Shown piece after piece: positions 21,500-35,234 of a DNA stretch of 64,000 nucleotides. A program made the translations under genes and the position numbers. The DNA lies in assembly GCA_941918925.1 (NCBI GenBank), contig OW799233.1, positions 105,889,833 through 105,953,832 on the forward strand, read 5' to 3'. This DNA is from Phyto melanocephala. Lineage: Eukaryota > Arthropoda > Insecta > Diptera > Rhinophoridae. The notes below the pieces were generated by a model. It searched no databases and had not been told where the DNA came from. It was given only the letters and a program-made list of their open reading frames with translations. Position 1 is the stretch's first letter. The number at the start of each line of letters is the position of its first letter.

Positions 21500-24400
21500 A
21501 TCTGTCAAATCAGACATAAGCTAAGTGTTACCATTCACGAAATAAGCACTAGTTGAAAAGTACTACAGTTAGGTACTACAGAATAAATACAAGAAAACTA
21601 CAGCAAGTTTTATTAGTTGTATATAAACCATACTGTAGGAACTTGTTTAAATAACTACTTTGCAAAAATAAACTTTTACGTTTTAAACATTTTTAATCCA
21701 GTTACAGTTTTTAATACTGTAAACATTTTTTTTATAAATAAGTTATTCATTCATTTGTGAGATTTTGAGAATTATATTTTTCGTATTAATAAAATAATTT
21801 AATAAATTTTTCAATTTTTTTAAATAAAAGTGTATATTCTTACAATGCATAGGCAAATATCCAGTTGAGTTAATTAATAGTGAAACAATAAAAAAAAAAC
21901 TATTCTTACATTTAAATGTGTTTAAATAAGTAAACATTTATGGACTAATTTCAAGAGTGCTGATTATTATTTGCAATTAAAAAAAAATCCCAGTTTATTT
22001 TTAACGTAATAATATACTTATTTCTTTATTGCTGTAATATTTCGTGTTGCTCGTTATATTGTCTTTAATATATTATTTTCAAATCTATATATTTAAAAAG
22101 AAGCGAACACTTTGATGTCACTTACTGCGAAAACGGGTCGAACGATTTCAATCAAAGTTTCAGGCTGCGTTGGGGATGGTATATGTGAAGTTCGGATTAA
22201 TGGTTCTGGATATAAGGCGTTTAGATTTTCTTATATATTTTCATACATTTATTAAAGAAACGCCATCTATTTTTCAAATTGTGATATTTTATTGTCACTT
22301 AAAAAGTTACCAAGCCATGTATCGCCATGTCTTATATGTACAAAGACATGCGGTTTTCTAATTGGAAAAGGAAAGGGGGAAAAGGGTAAGTTATAACCTT
22401 ATATGTAATGAATACAATGGAAAAAATGTTTGTGGGCAGCAAGGCGGTTCGGGTTCTGCTAATATTCCATAATTTTTAAAATTTAAATAAAATATTTTTT
22501 AACTTAAATAGAACGACACCGGTACTTTTTCCCGAATATAATAGTCTTATATTAAAAAAAATATTCTGAACACTACGTTATACCCAACGAGGTTTTCAAG
22601 AGCATTACAATCTCACTCTATAACCTATTTAAAATTTAGCAAACATAATTTTAAATCATAATTTCGAAAAGTGGCACCATAACCATGATAACACAATGCA
22701 AATTAATTATTATTAATAATATTATTATCATAATTATGCATAATTTCTATAATTTTCTTTGCATCGACAACATACATTTTATTTCTTAAATCCAAGGTTT
22801 CATTAGTAAAACGATATTTTTTATATAAGTTTTTTCTTATACTTTAAGAACGAATATACATACATATATATTTATATAAATACACGTGTAACTGTAAAAT
22901 GCAATTAGAAAAAATGTTAAAAAAAATATACATAAAATAAATAAATATAAATAAATAAACATAAACATATCATAAACGAACACCTAACAAGTATATGTAT
23001 AAACAAAATATACACTAAACTATACACAGATAAATTAAAAAAATGAATAAGCAAATACTAACAAAACAAATGTAAATATGTAAAACGACTTAGTAAAAAT
23101 AAATAAGTTATAACTTAAATCCAGCCGGAATGTAAAATTAAAGCAGAATTTGTATTAAATATTATTTTTCTCTAGTTACAATTTGCTGTATATACAAATA
23201 CTATTTCAAAGAAGCCTTTAATTAACAGAGAATATTCATTATTAAATTCTAAATATCATTGAATATTAAAGTAAAAAATTAAGAAAAATTAAATATATAA
23301 TGACCATTTTTTTATACATACGTTCTATTTAATTTAAAATTGCAGCGCAAGTATTTTTATAATTAAACGAAATTAATTTAATATCTCCCAAACTGTATTT
23401 GTAAATCAAATATTTTTTTTTTTTTTTTTAATTTTGATGATAGTGTAAATAGTACCCCACCAAGAAACTTCATTATCAACAGAATTTCTGTTGTTTTGCT
23501 TCCAGATTTTTGTATTCGATATCCCACTTCGTAGGTCTATGTTTGCAACTAATGTGCGCTAATTTCATCCCTACCAGAAAAAGCCTAATCATGCGTTCCT
23601 CTTACGCACTGCTTGCGCAACATGTAAGGAAGAAATATAAAAATACTATTTAAATAAATAAGTCTCCCTTTCTTACTACTAAAACAGTAGGCAGTAAAGA
23701 AGACACATTTTGTTGCGCTTTAATGTGCAAACAATTTACATATGTATTGGATGCAATAAGGTAAGGGAATGAAGTCTGAACAGCATTAAAAATTTAAAAA
23801 ATTTTTGGTGGAAACCAATTCAGAATACAAATCACAAACTTTTAGAGTATATGAGAAATTAAAAAATTTTGCTGATTTAAACGATTCTAGGTGATATATA
23901 AAAAACTAATACATGTAGAGTGTGGGCCAGTTAAGATTTTATATTTGAATTGGCTATTTAAAAAAGTAGTGATTATTTTTAGAATGCCTGGTTTTATTGG
24001 AAAGGTTGAACGTTGTCATTTAAGAAAAGAACACAATATCCTTCATATGTCTACCTCGATTGTTCCGACAGTCAAACCAAAATCTGATCAACCCAGTTTT
24101 TCATTTATGCAAAATTCTTCTCAAAAATATGAGAGAAATGTTAAGTTCCTGAGAACGATGACGATTTGATATTAATGGATGTTTTTTCGTTCGAACGCAC
24201 TGAACGTGAATGATTACGGATTGCTTGGTCTAATAGCGATTCATTTTCATGAGCTTCACAAAATATCGAACAAATTGAACTGAAGTCTGATTCTTCTCGA
24301 ATATTTTCCACATAAATTTCTTATATTTAGTATGCGTTAAAGACATTCAGCTTTAAAAGTAAGTTTTTAATAGTTAAAAAAATACATTTTCCCCAATAAA

Positions 24401-27295
24401 GCAATTTTTTTCCTCTGATGGGTAATTTCGGCAACTTCAAAACAAATTATTCCTAAATTTTAGTAAAAACTTACAGCTCTTACCAATTGCTTTTACGCAG
24501 CCAAAGATGTTGTTGACACCCCTTTATCCCACGCTGACAATACACCAACGCTCGATGTAGAAATTTTAAAATAGTTTTAAAAAAATTCAGCAGTCAAGAG
24601 CTCGAAAATAATTCTCATTATCATTGTAAAATAAGGACAATCACACCGTCCTTTTCATCTGGCTTCGAGAGTTTTGCGTCTCACTCTCGCATTGGTTAAT
24701 TGCGTGGCGTCGGTTAGCTTTACCTCGTAGTCTCATTTAACGACATGCAAAACTTTGAATAGATAATTAAAATAAAAGTGTTCAGCTCCGACAAAATGAG
24801 TTATAGAACTTAGAATACAAAAAAAATCATGAAATTAATTCATCTTCTGTGTTCAATTTAAGTCAAACAAATATCCCATTTGCTCTTGTTGGACGTCGCT
24901 CAATCACATTTATTATTTATGTACTATTTCAGTGACTGTAAGATATTTATGTATATACTTAAGTTTGACATTCTGTTAATAATTTTGACAATATTTATTC
25001 GGAACACTATACAGTGTACGTACATAGAATTCTTCTATTGTTAATAAATGAGTCGAATTGAAATTAACGTTATTGCAATATTTTATTTTTTGCATATAAA
25101 AAGATTGCCATTTTATTTGTACTTAAGAGCTGCGTAATATGTTCTTTTATTAATCTGTTCTATTTCACACTACTTCCAATTACTATATTTTGCCGCAAAC
25201 GTTTATAGGCAAAATAACTGTCACTAAACAAATTAATTATTACTCAAAAATATTTTCTCTACAGCTTTCTTAGTGGTTGCGTGTTCAAACAGAGTAGAAA
25301 AGCAAAACAAAAACCCACAGTGAAATAAAGAAACTGAAAATGTGGGCAAAAACATTTAATACAATAGAACGCATAAAAAGCTACATTAAGGAAGTTTTAA
25401 GGGGAAACACTTTTTTATAAGCGATTTTTAAATTAATTTTATTTAATTAATAATAATATTTAATAATTACAGAACATTAAAAGTTAAAGTCTTAAAACAA
25501 ATTTTAAATATTTTGAATGTTCTATTTACATTTTGATGTTCAATTTCATAATTTTTCTGATTAAGATATATTTTATTCCGACGTTATTTTGTTTCAGTTT
25601 TGTTATGTTCTTCAATATTTTTGTCGCTAAGCAGAAGATATATGTATTTTTGCAAGTATGTTTTTTATAACTTACACACACTATCTTAAATTTAGTAAGA
25701 TTGCTTGTCTGTCATATTTCTTATGCTTGTGCAGCTCTACAGTGTGTATCTAATTTATATATGCAGTGCACTAGGTAAATTTTTTTTATGTCTAACACAG
25801 AGAAATGTATAAGTGTATCTGCTTATTTTTTAGACTTTAGTGATAAGAAATAAATTTGAACAAGATAATAATAAGGTCCCGTGTATTTTTCCCTTTCCCA
25901 TACAGCGCTCTTTTGATGATTTTCTTCACAACTGCTTTTGAGATTCCATTAAAGATCGCAAGAATTTGTTCTTCAATATAATTTTTTAGTCTTTGTATTA
26001 TTTTTTAAGTCACCCTAAAGAAAAAATCTGCCATTTGAAATAATGCGTTCTGTAAAATTATTCTTCCACTTGTACATTCCCTTTTTAAATTTCTTAATAT
26101 TTTTTTGTCTTTTATAGGAAACAATCTAATCTATATTAAAATTAAATCTGCAAGTACTTTAAATACCTCGTTTCTTTTGTTTTAATCTGTAAAAAGTACT
26201 TAGTGATTCAGCTTAAAAAACAAGTGTGAAATTTTTAACATATAAAGGAAATTTAATTCCAAATAAATCTTTTCTAATAGTTTCATGAATCCTATATTTT
26301 TTGTATATTTTTTTTAAATAACGAAATTTTTTTTTTTTATTTAAATTATTATTAAAAATTTAAGTTAAAAATAATTTTTTGCCCAACTTAGGCGTTTTGC
26401 AAATTATTTTTACTAAATTTCTATCAATTAAATAAGTGGTCACAATCATGAAAAAATGTCTTCCTAAAACAAAAAATTACATACATATTTTCTATAGATA
26501 AATTAAAAACATAAATTATGTAAACATATTGTTAATGTTAAAAATATGAAATCATAAACTTAACTTTAAAAAAATACCACAAACATTAATGAAATAGTAT
26601 TGTATAAATTGTTATTATGTATATTAACTATATTATTAAAGAAAAACTATACACGATTATATATTTATAAAATGCATAAGTATACATAAATACTAACACA
26701 AACGGAAATTTAATGCTAAACCCAAATAAGTTGTTTGTTTGGAAAATTGTTAAAACAAAAAACACACACAACATAAATGCTTTAATGTTTTACTCCCCAG
26801 TAAAAAAAAAACTAAATAAATTGTATATTATTTTTTAGCGTCAATAAGTATTAAAAATATTAGACGAATTTATAAAAAAAACATTAAAAAAAGCCTAAAA
26901 ACTATAACACTAGCAAATACTAACAAAAAACATAAAATAATAATATACATATAAATACATATTATATATTAGAAACTATGTTTAGATAATTAGTTTTAAG
27001 AATATCATAAAAAATAAAACAACAATACTTATACATATAAAAAAAAATTAAGCTTAACTTAGGCCCTATTAGTAAAATAATTAGTATAAAGAACAAAAAC
27101 CCAACAGCTTAGTAACCTTAAATTAAATTAAATTAATGCTAAAGATATTAAAAAATGACAAAATAATTAAATCTATAATAACTATTATATATGCAGTCCA
27201 TTAAGCGTTAATGCAGAAATAACATATTGTTGATTAAATGCTAAATAAAGTAATAAAAAAAATTAAAAATTAAATAAAAAAAACTGTTCAATTTT
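21500..27295. other. Long AT-rich stretch, no gene recognised
   Basis: Mostly A/T-rich low-complexity DNA. Around 22110-22380 there is a more complex block (GAAAACGGGTCGAACGATTT) resembling retroposon 3' sequence, but I cannot name it. A 92-codon frame at 23891-24169 and a GC-richer patch at 24600-24760 have no recognisable homology. From about 26300 to 27290 the sequence is very A/T-rich with many AATAAA-like words. Confidence 0.5.
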
Positions 27296-28344
27296 TATAC
27301 CCGCCACCAAAAAAATGGTGGGGGTATATTCATTTTGTCATTCCGTTTGTAACACATCGAAATATCCATTTTAGACCCCATAAAGTATATATATTCTGAA
27401 TCGGGGTTTGATTTGATGACGATCTAGCTATGTCCGTCCGTCTGTCCGTCTGTCCGTCTGTCCGTCTGTCCGTCTGTTGAAAGCACGATAGAGGTCGCAC
27501 CGAAAAAGCTAAAGGGCTCAAATTTTGCCAGAATCTTTCTTATAGACAAGGTTTGTTTGGTATTGAAAATGGGCTAAATCGGAAAATTAGGAAGAGAGTT
27601 ATAGCTCGTAAAGCAAGAATAGGTCGAAAAAACCGTGTCCTGCTAACATCGAATAAAATGGAATTGTGTCCAAACGCATAAACGTAGAGTCATGAAGCTT
27701 CGAATATATATTTCTCGAGTCAAAAGAATATTTCTCCCCAAAAATTGCTTAAATCTATGCATTAGAAAAGGAGTTATAGGTCAAAATGTACGAAAATTTA
27801 TACCGCTCAGTGTATATTTGAAGTTTAAAACGTAATAAAACTGACAAAACTATATGTACGGTTCTGAAATTTTGCAAACATGGTTTTTTGGTCAAAGTCT
27901 TCGTTATAACGGAAAATAAATGTGCCACGCCCACTTTTTTTTTAAATTTTTATAAAAATATATTAGTCATATTCATTAGCATTTATTCATTGCAGATGGC
28001 GACATCTGTTGAAGGCGCCACTACATTTTGCAAACACTGAGGATGATGTCTTTGCTAAACATCACGTAGAACACTAGATGACTCTAGTAACATTTTTTTG
28101 CACAAACTACAAAGGAATTTTATAGGGGTTTGTGAAAACGAAAATGACCGAAGTTTGTTGACAAAAACTAACTAGAGTAATGATTTGTGCCCAACTTTAC
28201 ATATTGTTGTATACACAGTCTTATGAGGTTTAAGATTTAAAAATATTAAAAAAAAATGTGCATCAGTAGATTTAAAATAAGTATTTGAATATTTAAAATA
28301 CATATTTTAACAAATTTTTTTTTTATCTATCTATTTTTTTGTAA

Positions 28345-28720
28345 AGGGTGGTTAAATTTTAAGGGCCACAGGGTAATTCAAAATAGACATGCTCAGCATT
28401 TTGCTAAAACAGGAAATTTATTAGTAAGATTTTGATTTTTAAAGTTCTATAACATTTTACTTTTAGAAGATTTTCAAACGAAATAAGTTTTGTATAATTT
28501 TAAAATTTGTTAGCCATTAATACATGAAAATAAATTGTTTATAATGTTTAGAAATAATTTTTTTTTATCTTTAGGTCTAAATTTTCCTAAATTCCTTTTT
28601 TTAATACACCATAACTTCTAGAAAACATAAGATAACAAGAAATTAGCACCATTTAGTAGATAAAACTCTCCTCTATACCTCTATACCCCATTTTATACCC
28701 GTTACGATCCGACCGTGATC
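28345..28720 (+). repeat. Isolated mariner-type end and linked block in family B
   Basis: AGGGTGGTTAAATTTTAAGG appears without a matching right end. It is followed by CACAGGGTAATTCAAAATA and GGAAATTTATTAGTAAGATT. The same block, slightly diverged, is at about 51110-51400, so this junction is shared by two loci. Confidence 0.55.
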
Positions 28721-29707
28721 AGCAGACCAAGTTTTGTGACACAAGGTCAAATATTTTTTGCAAAATTTTAGTAAAAGAGCTAAATAAATTTTTTTGTAAT
28801 GTGTTTTTTTGAAGTATTTGAGTTTTTATAACCGCCACCAAAAAAATGGTATGTATATTCTTAATCGGGGTTTTATTTGACGACGATCTAGCTATGTCCG
28901 TCCGTCTGTCCGTCTGTTAAAAGCGCGATAGAGGTCCCATCGGAAAAGCTAGTGGGCTCAAATTTTGCCAGAATATGTCTTATACACAAGGTTTGTTTGG
29001 AATAGAAAATTGGCTAAATCGGAGTATAAGGAAGAAAGAAAAATTGCCTAAATGCATGTATTAGGAAGGGAGTTAGAGATCAAAATGTACGAAAATTTAT
29101 ACCGCGCAGTGTATTTTCCAATATGTTAAAAATTTTAAACCTAATAAGAGTGACAAATTTAGATCTACGATTCTGAAATTTTGCAGGAATTGCTTTTTGG
29201 TCAAAAGCTTTCTTCTGACGGAAAATAAATGTGACACGCCAACCTCCCATACAACGTTTTCTCTCAAATTCTTATAATTTCTCTATAAATCGAATAATAA
29301 AGGACTTTATTGAAATATCTAAGTTGTATTTATTAGCATAAATAACACACCTACTATAACGCTCACTTTCCACGTTATTTACTGTAAATGAAATTTAAAT
29401 TTATAAAGCCGACAAAATTAGAGGTATGATGATAAAATTTGCTACGGAAATCCTTCTAGTCAATGTTATTGTTATGCCAGAAAATTTAGGTGACACGCCC
29501 ACTCTTACGCCCACATCCTATATAATGCTTTATTTCAAATTCATATAATTTCTCAATGAATAAATATTTTGGAAGAATTACGGACTATATTGAAATATCT
29601 AAGTTGTATTTATTAGCAGAAATTTTATTGACACGCTTACTTTAACGCCCATTTTCACTGAAACACTTAATTTACGAAAACATTTTATCAGCATATCCAA
29701 GTTATAA

Positions 29708-30187
29708 AGGGTGGTTAAATTTTAAGGGCCTGTTGATTTTGAATAAAACACAAATTATTTAGGAAATTATTATCATTTCTTTTTTAATGATAATATTTGT
29801 ATGGTTCAATTATGTATGGAACAAAATATCGGCCGAATGGCCCCGCGACCTCAACGGCACACCTCGATCCGATAGTCCAAATTTTAAATAACATTGCTGA
29901 TGCTCAATTGTTTGGCACGATGATGAGTCGAAGTTGACTGTTTTTTTGCCACACTATCGCGATAAACAGCAATGCTTCTCATTTAACGAATTTAGAAGGC
30001 ATTCATAGATGTTCTAACATTTTATACAGACCTGGGGCCGAATTACGGCAGTCGATATCGATCGAAATTTTACTCGAACGATCGAGTATGCTTTAGGTAT
30101 ATAGATTCTAAAAAGAGTTTTCAAATTTCGATCACGTTCGAGTGCCGTAATTCGGCCTCTGTTTTAAATTTAAAATTTAACCACCCT
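29708..30187 (-). mobile_element. Internally deleted Tc1/mariner remnant inside family B
   Basis: AGGGTGGTTAAATTTTAAGG at the left and its complement at 30170-30187 bound 480 bp. Minus-strand translation in pieces gives an N-terminal transposase linker (STSTHHRAKQLSISN-like, family norm SVREDxxxSIRRR). Neither the catalytic domain nor a complete N-terminus is present. Equivalent remnants lie at the same place in the other family B copies. Confidence 0.7.
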
Positions 30188-30330
30188 CTACAAAGAAAGA
30201 GATGTATATTTTATTATAAAGAGATTATTCCAAGCCATTAACAAAATAATAATTATTGTGCTTTAAATGTACACAAAATTGGTGGTGGGTATAAAAGATT
30301 CGGCACAGCCGAATATAGTGCTCTTACTTG

Positions 30331-32214
30331 TTTTATTACATTTAACTATAAGTTTTATAATGATCAAATGGAAATTGTTTACACAGAGTTGAGTTTTTTT
30401 TCGCATATCGTCTTTTTACATAAAAATTTAAGTTCTTAATTATGCAGATACACAAAAAAAATTTCAGATTTACTTTCGGATGGTCGAAATTCAATTTTTG
30501 GATTTTAATAAAAAAAAATTTTTTTTTATTAATTTTATGAAGGCTATAAGTTCAATGCGATGGTTACAGAAAATCTTGATTTGATTCGTTATCCAAGACT
30601 AGCCGAGTGGAATGTAATATTAAACAATATTGATTTTGTTCTTCTTGTTATTTTCGCAGATACACATTTCAATTTATATAGATTTAAAATGCATATGCTG
30701 GCATGCTAATACAATAGAGAATCATGTTTTCAATAAATCTGTGTTTTTCATGGGTAGCTGCGTATGTTAATTTTTTAGGATTTTGAGTTAATAATCCCAT
30801 ATTGCTTGGTTTTAAACGCCCTTTACTTGGTTTTAAAAATTTCTGAAATAAGATGGACCCATTCCGATTTTTTTAATGGCATAACAACGTAACTTTTATA
30901 TTTATTTAACAAGCGTTCAGTACTAACGCAGTATGTTGACTTAAGTGTGGTTAATGGCAAATTATTTAATTTTTTAGAAAAACACACAACCACATACGTT
31001 GTTATTTCTGAAGACATTTGAAAGTTATTTTCTGGTAATTCTTCAGTTTACTAGAAGTAGAATAAATACTTGTGTATAACCTATGTTAACATACGCTGCT
31101 TTTAGTCTTTGTACCACTTTGTTTATTTTAGTATTCGCTATGATCTAATTTTTGATATTTGTCTGAAATTTTTATGGGAAAATTTTAAGATCGTTTTTTG
31201 ACATGATAGGTAAAAAATAGTTTAAAAAGTTCAATACCTAACCCGTTGTTTTATATAAAACTGTTTTTTGACTCTCCCGAAAAATTAGATATTAAGACAA
31301 TAATAAAACGTATATATATGCATACATGGTTAATTTACAAGGTGTGATAACTATCGTAAGGTTAAACAAATAGCCTCAAAATTTAAATTATCATAAAGTT
31401 TAATAAAAGGCCTAAATCTTTAGCATATATTTTTCAATTAATTGTTCCATTGTTCGCTTTGATCTTTTGCCCTGTTCGGAAGTGCAACTTATTCTAGAGA
31501 GAGCCTTCTGCCTCAGTCAAGTAGGACATGATGGACTATTAGGAGGATGAGGTAAAACTTTTCAAGCACTTCTATCTAAGTTAATTTTAGTTAGTGTGTC
31601 TAAGTGTATTTGAACTTTGTGATGATGAATTCTCACGGCTTAAACTGTGCTACAAGAAATCGACTTGCTAATTTATATACAAGATGCTTGTCGTTACAAC
31701 ATGATACTTCAGAACGAAGCCGTATGTAATTGACATATATAACTCCTCCAATATGATTGCAGAAAATGTATCCTTCGACTGATAATGAAATCGTTGGCCA
31801 CAATGAGTCTGTTTTATGTGTGCGTTTGTTTAAGTTTGCCTTTCTTCTGCATACTTTTAAAGACAACAACAATATTTTCAGCCTCCCTAACCAAGCTGAA
31901 TTTTTAAAAACGTTAACTTTGTACTGTATGTTAAAAAACTAAAAATTGTTTAACAGAGCTATTTATAGGTCCGGTAGTTAAGAAAAGGATAATAAAGGTA
32001 AGTCTAAGTTAGCTAAAAAGAATTGAATATTTAAGTTCTACAATATTTCTAAGTTTTTCGATCACGATGATAAAAATAATTATTCTGACTTAAAAATTAT
32101 TTACAAGGCCACAATCATAGGTGTCAGACTATTCTTTAAATTTTAAACATTTTTAAGTTCTACTGCCGTATTCGCAAAAAATAGTTTAGGTATATTAAAG
32201 ACCTTTAATAAGCC
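30331..32214. other. AT-rich stretch, nothing recognised
   Basis: Frames at 30823-31017 and 31633-31942 have no identifiable domain. No inverted-repeat element was seen. Confidence 0.5.
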
Positions 32215-32457
32215 TACACAGAGAAAACAGTATCGGTGTTGAGTACCAGAATAGTTTCCAATTGCATGGTTTAGTTGTGATAGTAAAATCTTACGGTTGT
32301 ATCAACAGAATTTCGTTTTTGAATAAAAATATATAGTCAGCACTATCAAGTAATTATTTTTGATATATAAATTATGTTACCACATAACAAAAGTTCATTT
32401 TCAAAAACTAAACAACTCGATTGGCAATGCATTTGAATTTTTGTTTTCTGGGTGTAA
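32215..32457. mobile_element. MITE with TACACAGAGAAAACA ends
   Basis: TACACAGAGAAAACA at 32215 pairs with TGTTTTCTGGGTGTA near 32443-32457 (one mismatch). It is about 243 bp with no coding. The ends resemble those of the 1.9-kb element at 38245-40184. Confidence 0.65.
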
Positions 32458-32568
32458 AATATATTGGTGGTTAGACTCTTAAATTAAAGTGATTTTTTCT
32501 ATAAAAATGATTTCAATGAAAATTAAAAATTTTAGGAGGGCGCCTGAAAGGCTCAAAATACTATTTAA

Positions 32569-32952
32569 TTGATTATGCGTAAGTTTAAAGTTGTTTTTAA
32601 CAATATTGTTAGATATGTCTTTGGACTAAGAAGACTTGATCGCACTTATTCCTTTGTCAAATTACTTCTGGCGGTCTCCATCGACAACTTTTTCAAGATT
32701 AATGTTCTTCTTCTGATTCGTAAAATAATACATACTCAAACGCTTTCCTATTTGTTTGACAATTTACGTTTTGCCAGATCGCTAAGAGGCAGAAAGCTCA
32801 TTAGACCTAAGCTATGGTATATCGTATCTGAATGGCAATTTTGCGTCTATAATACTCGTCTTTGGAGTTCTCTACTACCAAACCGACAAGTTAATAGCAA
32901 CATTAATAGCTTCCGAAAATTTATTTTTCATAATATTTTTTTTAAATTTTAA
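32569..32952 (+). pseudogene. Non-LTR retrotransposon C-terminal fragment
   Basis: A 127-codon frame encodes FNNIVRYVFGLRRLDRTYSF, then SYLFDNLRFARSLRGRKLIRP and an end with NTRLWSSLLPNRQVNSNINS. This is the characteristic C-terminal region following the reverse transcriptase of Jockey-like insect non-LTR elements. About 90 bases of 3' UTR and an A-rich (AAATA)n tail follow, as expected for the true 3' end of a retroposed, 5'-truncated copy. Confidence 0.75.
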
Positions 32953-33046
32953 TTGAATTTATTGTTATTGCAATGCGTATTTATTTATTATTTCACAATT
33001 TTTGCATTCCTATACTTTAATTATAAGATATAGTCTTGTTGTATAG

Positions 33047-33097
33047 GATAAATAAATAAATAAATAAATAAATAAAATAAAATAAAATAAATAAAAA
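33047..33097 (+). repeat. (AAAT/AAAAT)n simple repeat, probable retroposon tail
   Basis: About 50 bases of AAATAAAT then AAAATAAAAT units follow the non-LTR fragment on the same strand. Confidence 0.9.
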
Positions 33098-33099
33098 TG

Positions 33100-35234
33100 A
33101 AATATTAAATAAATTAAATATTATATATTTTATTTAAATAAACCAAAATGCTTAAATTAACTAAAAGTAGGGAATTTATTTAATAATGATATGTACGAAA
33201 TAAACTTTTTCTTTTTGTTTGTTACAACGGGTTTCTTAGTCAACTATGATACAAATATTAATATCATGCCTCTAATGCCATGTTCATAAGATAATGTGAG
33301 TTATTTCGTTCGCTCTCTGAATCAAGATTTCAAAACTTGGTACTCAGATAATTGTTCTTGTTTCATTTTTTATACACTTTGAAATATTTCACTATTTATT
33401 AATTTTTTTTTTCATTCTTATTTACTTTTTATTCGCAGTGTTTTCACATGACTTTTCTATGTTTATATTTTTTTTAACAACTGGTTCAGACAAACTAGCG
33501 ATAATTTGTTATAAAAATTGGACATGATGTAAATTCATCACGGTTCGCAGCATGATTCAAAATTATCCTTTATGGTTCGCTCTCCAAATGTTTTAAGGTA
33601 AAATAGGTTGGTTGAAACATAATTCGGGCACAATAATGGAGAGAACTTCGATATTTGATGTCCATGTAAACATACTATAAATCGGTTAGTTTGAATAAAT
33701 TTTAAATAATTAATATAAACAAATTTTTTATAATTATACAAAAATAAGTAGTAAGAATTTATAGCAAACGTTTTAAATAGTTTCATTGTCTCAGCTCTGT
33801 GTAAATTAATTTTCATGTTTTTTTTAACTTTTATTAACTTTTTCAATTTCCTGTTAAAGTTTCTAGTAAAAATCTTAAACTTTGAATATATTTTTGAACT
33901 AAACATATACCTTTTAAAGTAAATTATTTCTTATTCGTTGGTATGAAAGTTAAAATTGTTAACATTATTTGAAATTTCTTGAAGAAAATAAAAAAATACC
34001 TAAAACTAAACTAATTGCGATGCTACATATAAATGTACCCGTTATAAATAATTAGAACTTAAAACTAAAAAAAAAAAAAAAATACAACAAATTGTAAATG
34101 TATTGTTTAATACACGAAACCTTTTAGCAAAAAAAAAAATGTAGTTAAAATGTAAAACAATTATGTAAACCTTAAAGTGAATTGTCAATATACATACATA
34201 CATATATTATTATTTAAATAAATAAATAAATTTATTATAAATAATTAATGATACAAGTAAATAATAAGCAAATATATATTACGTTTATAAAATGGCTTTA
34301 TAACTACACAAATATACTACGTTAACAAGTATAACATTAATTTAATGAAAAAAAAAAACAAATTATGTACTACTGAATAAATAATATTTGTAATAATTGA
34401 AGAAAAGAGGAAACAAGCATAAAAGTTGCAAAAGGCAGAAAATAATCGGTGAAAAGAAAAATAAATTATCACAATGCTGATTGTCAATTTAAATAAAAAA
34501 AAGTTGTTTTAATTATTTATTTGCTACGAGGGGTCTGATAAAAGGTATTAACACCTCGACTTCAATTTTGATATGTACACAGGGATATAACTTTTTAAAA
34601 TTTTTTTTTAAATATCAAAATTGGCATAACACAGTCTGATAAATTAAAAAAAACTGTAAATGAACGTACACATATTTATTATTTCGCTAGGGCCAAAAAA
34701 GTTCACACACCAACCGCGATAAAGTTTTGAAAATTTTTAATTTTCTTTTTGGTTAAGAAAAATTAATAATATGTTTATTCAAAACAAAAAATAGCTCAAG
34801 TATGACATTTCATTAATATTAAGAGATGGTAAGAGATTTTTCCGCAAAACAAAAATAATCATTAACCTTTTTTAACAAAAAAAAAAAAATAAAAATGAAT
34901 AAAAAACACCGTATAAAATTATGAATTTTTTTCTTTTTATACAAATGTTTAGAAAAACCAACTGGTGCGTGAACTTTTTGGAGAAAAATTACAAACAATT
35001 ATGATTTTCGTGGTTACTAGGACATGGTTGACCTCATAGTAGATAGTATGCCAAAAAATTGGTTATACCCCTAAATGTACATATGTTTTAATTATGGACT
35101 AAATTTTAATTGTAAACTAATTTTAATTTTTATTTTATAAACAAAACTATTTTTGTTTGTTTTATAAAATAAAATATAATTTGAGAATTTATCAAATATA
35201 TATATATTATATTAAATTCATATATTCATATATT
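33100..35234. other. AT-rich stretch, nothing recognised
   Basis: The 122-codon minus-strand frame at 33538-33906 is Lys/Phe/Asn-rich with no domain I recognise; it is probably a chance frame in A/T-rich DNA. No element ends were seen. Confidence 0.5.

Larger units (their letters stand above)
27296..30330 (+). mobile_element. Family B TATACCC element, two copies in tandem
   Basis: A 5' hairpin, TATACCCGCCACCA-(A)n-TGGTGGGGGTATA, begins at 27296. A second 5' start with the same GCCACCAAAAAAATGG lies at 28827. A single 3' end follows: GGTGGTGGGTATAAAAG, hairpin ATTCGGC-ACA-GCCGAAT, CTCTTACTTG, closing at 30330. So 27296-28826 is a 3'-lacking copy joined to a complete shorter copy. Shared blocks are CCCCATAAAGTATATATATT, the GTCCGTCTGTCCG tract and TGCCACGCCCAC-type motifs. 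No transposase frame is visible. Confidence 0.8.

Noticed and set aside
23891..24169. 92-codon plus-strand frame
   Set aside because: It looks less repetitive than most but shows no motif I recognise, and the sequence beyond it has stops in all frames; kept as unassigned.
27330..27521. Similar minus-strand frames with RRTDGQTDR runs at several loci
   Set aside because: They are translations of the GTCCGTCTGTCCG tract in the family A and B elements, not proteins.
33538..33906. 122-codon minus-strand frame
   Set aside because: Lys/Asn/Phe-rich composition expected of A/T-rich DNA, no domain or splice context.
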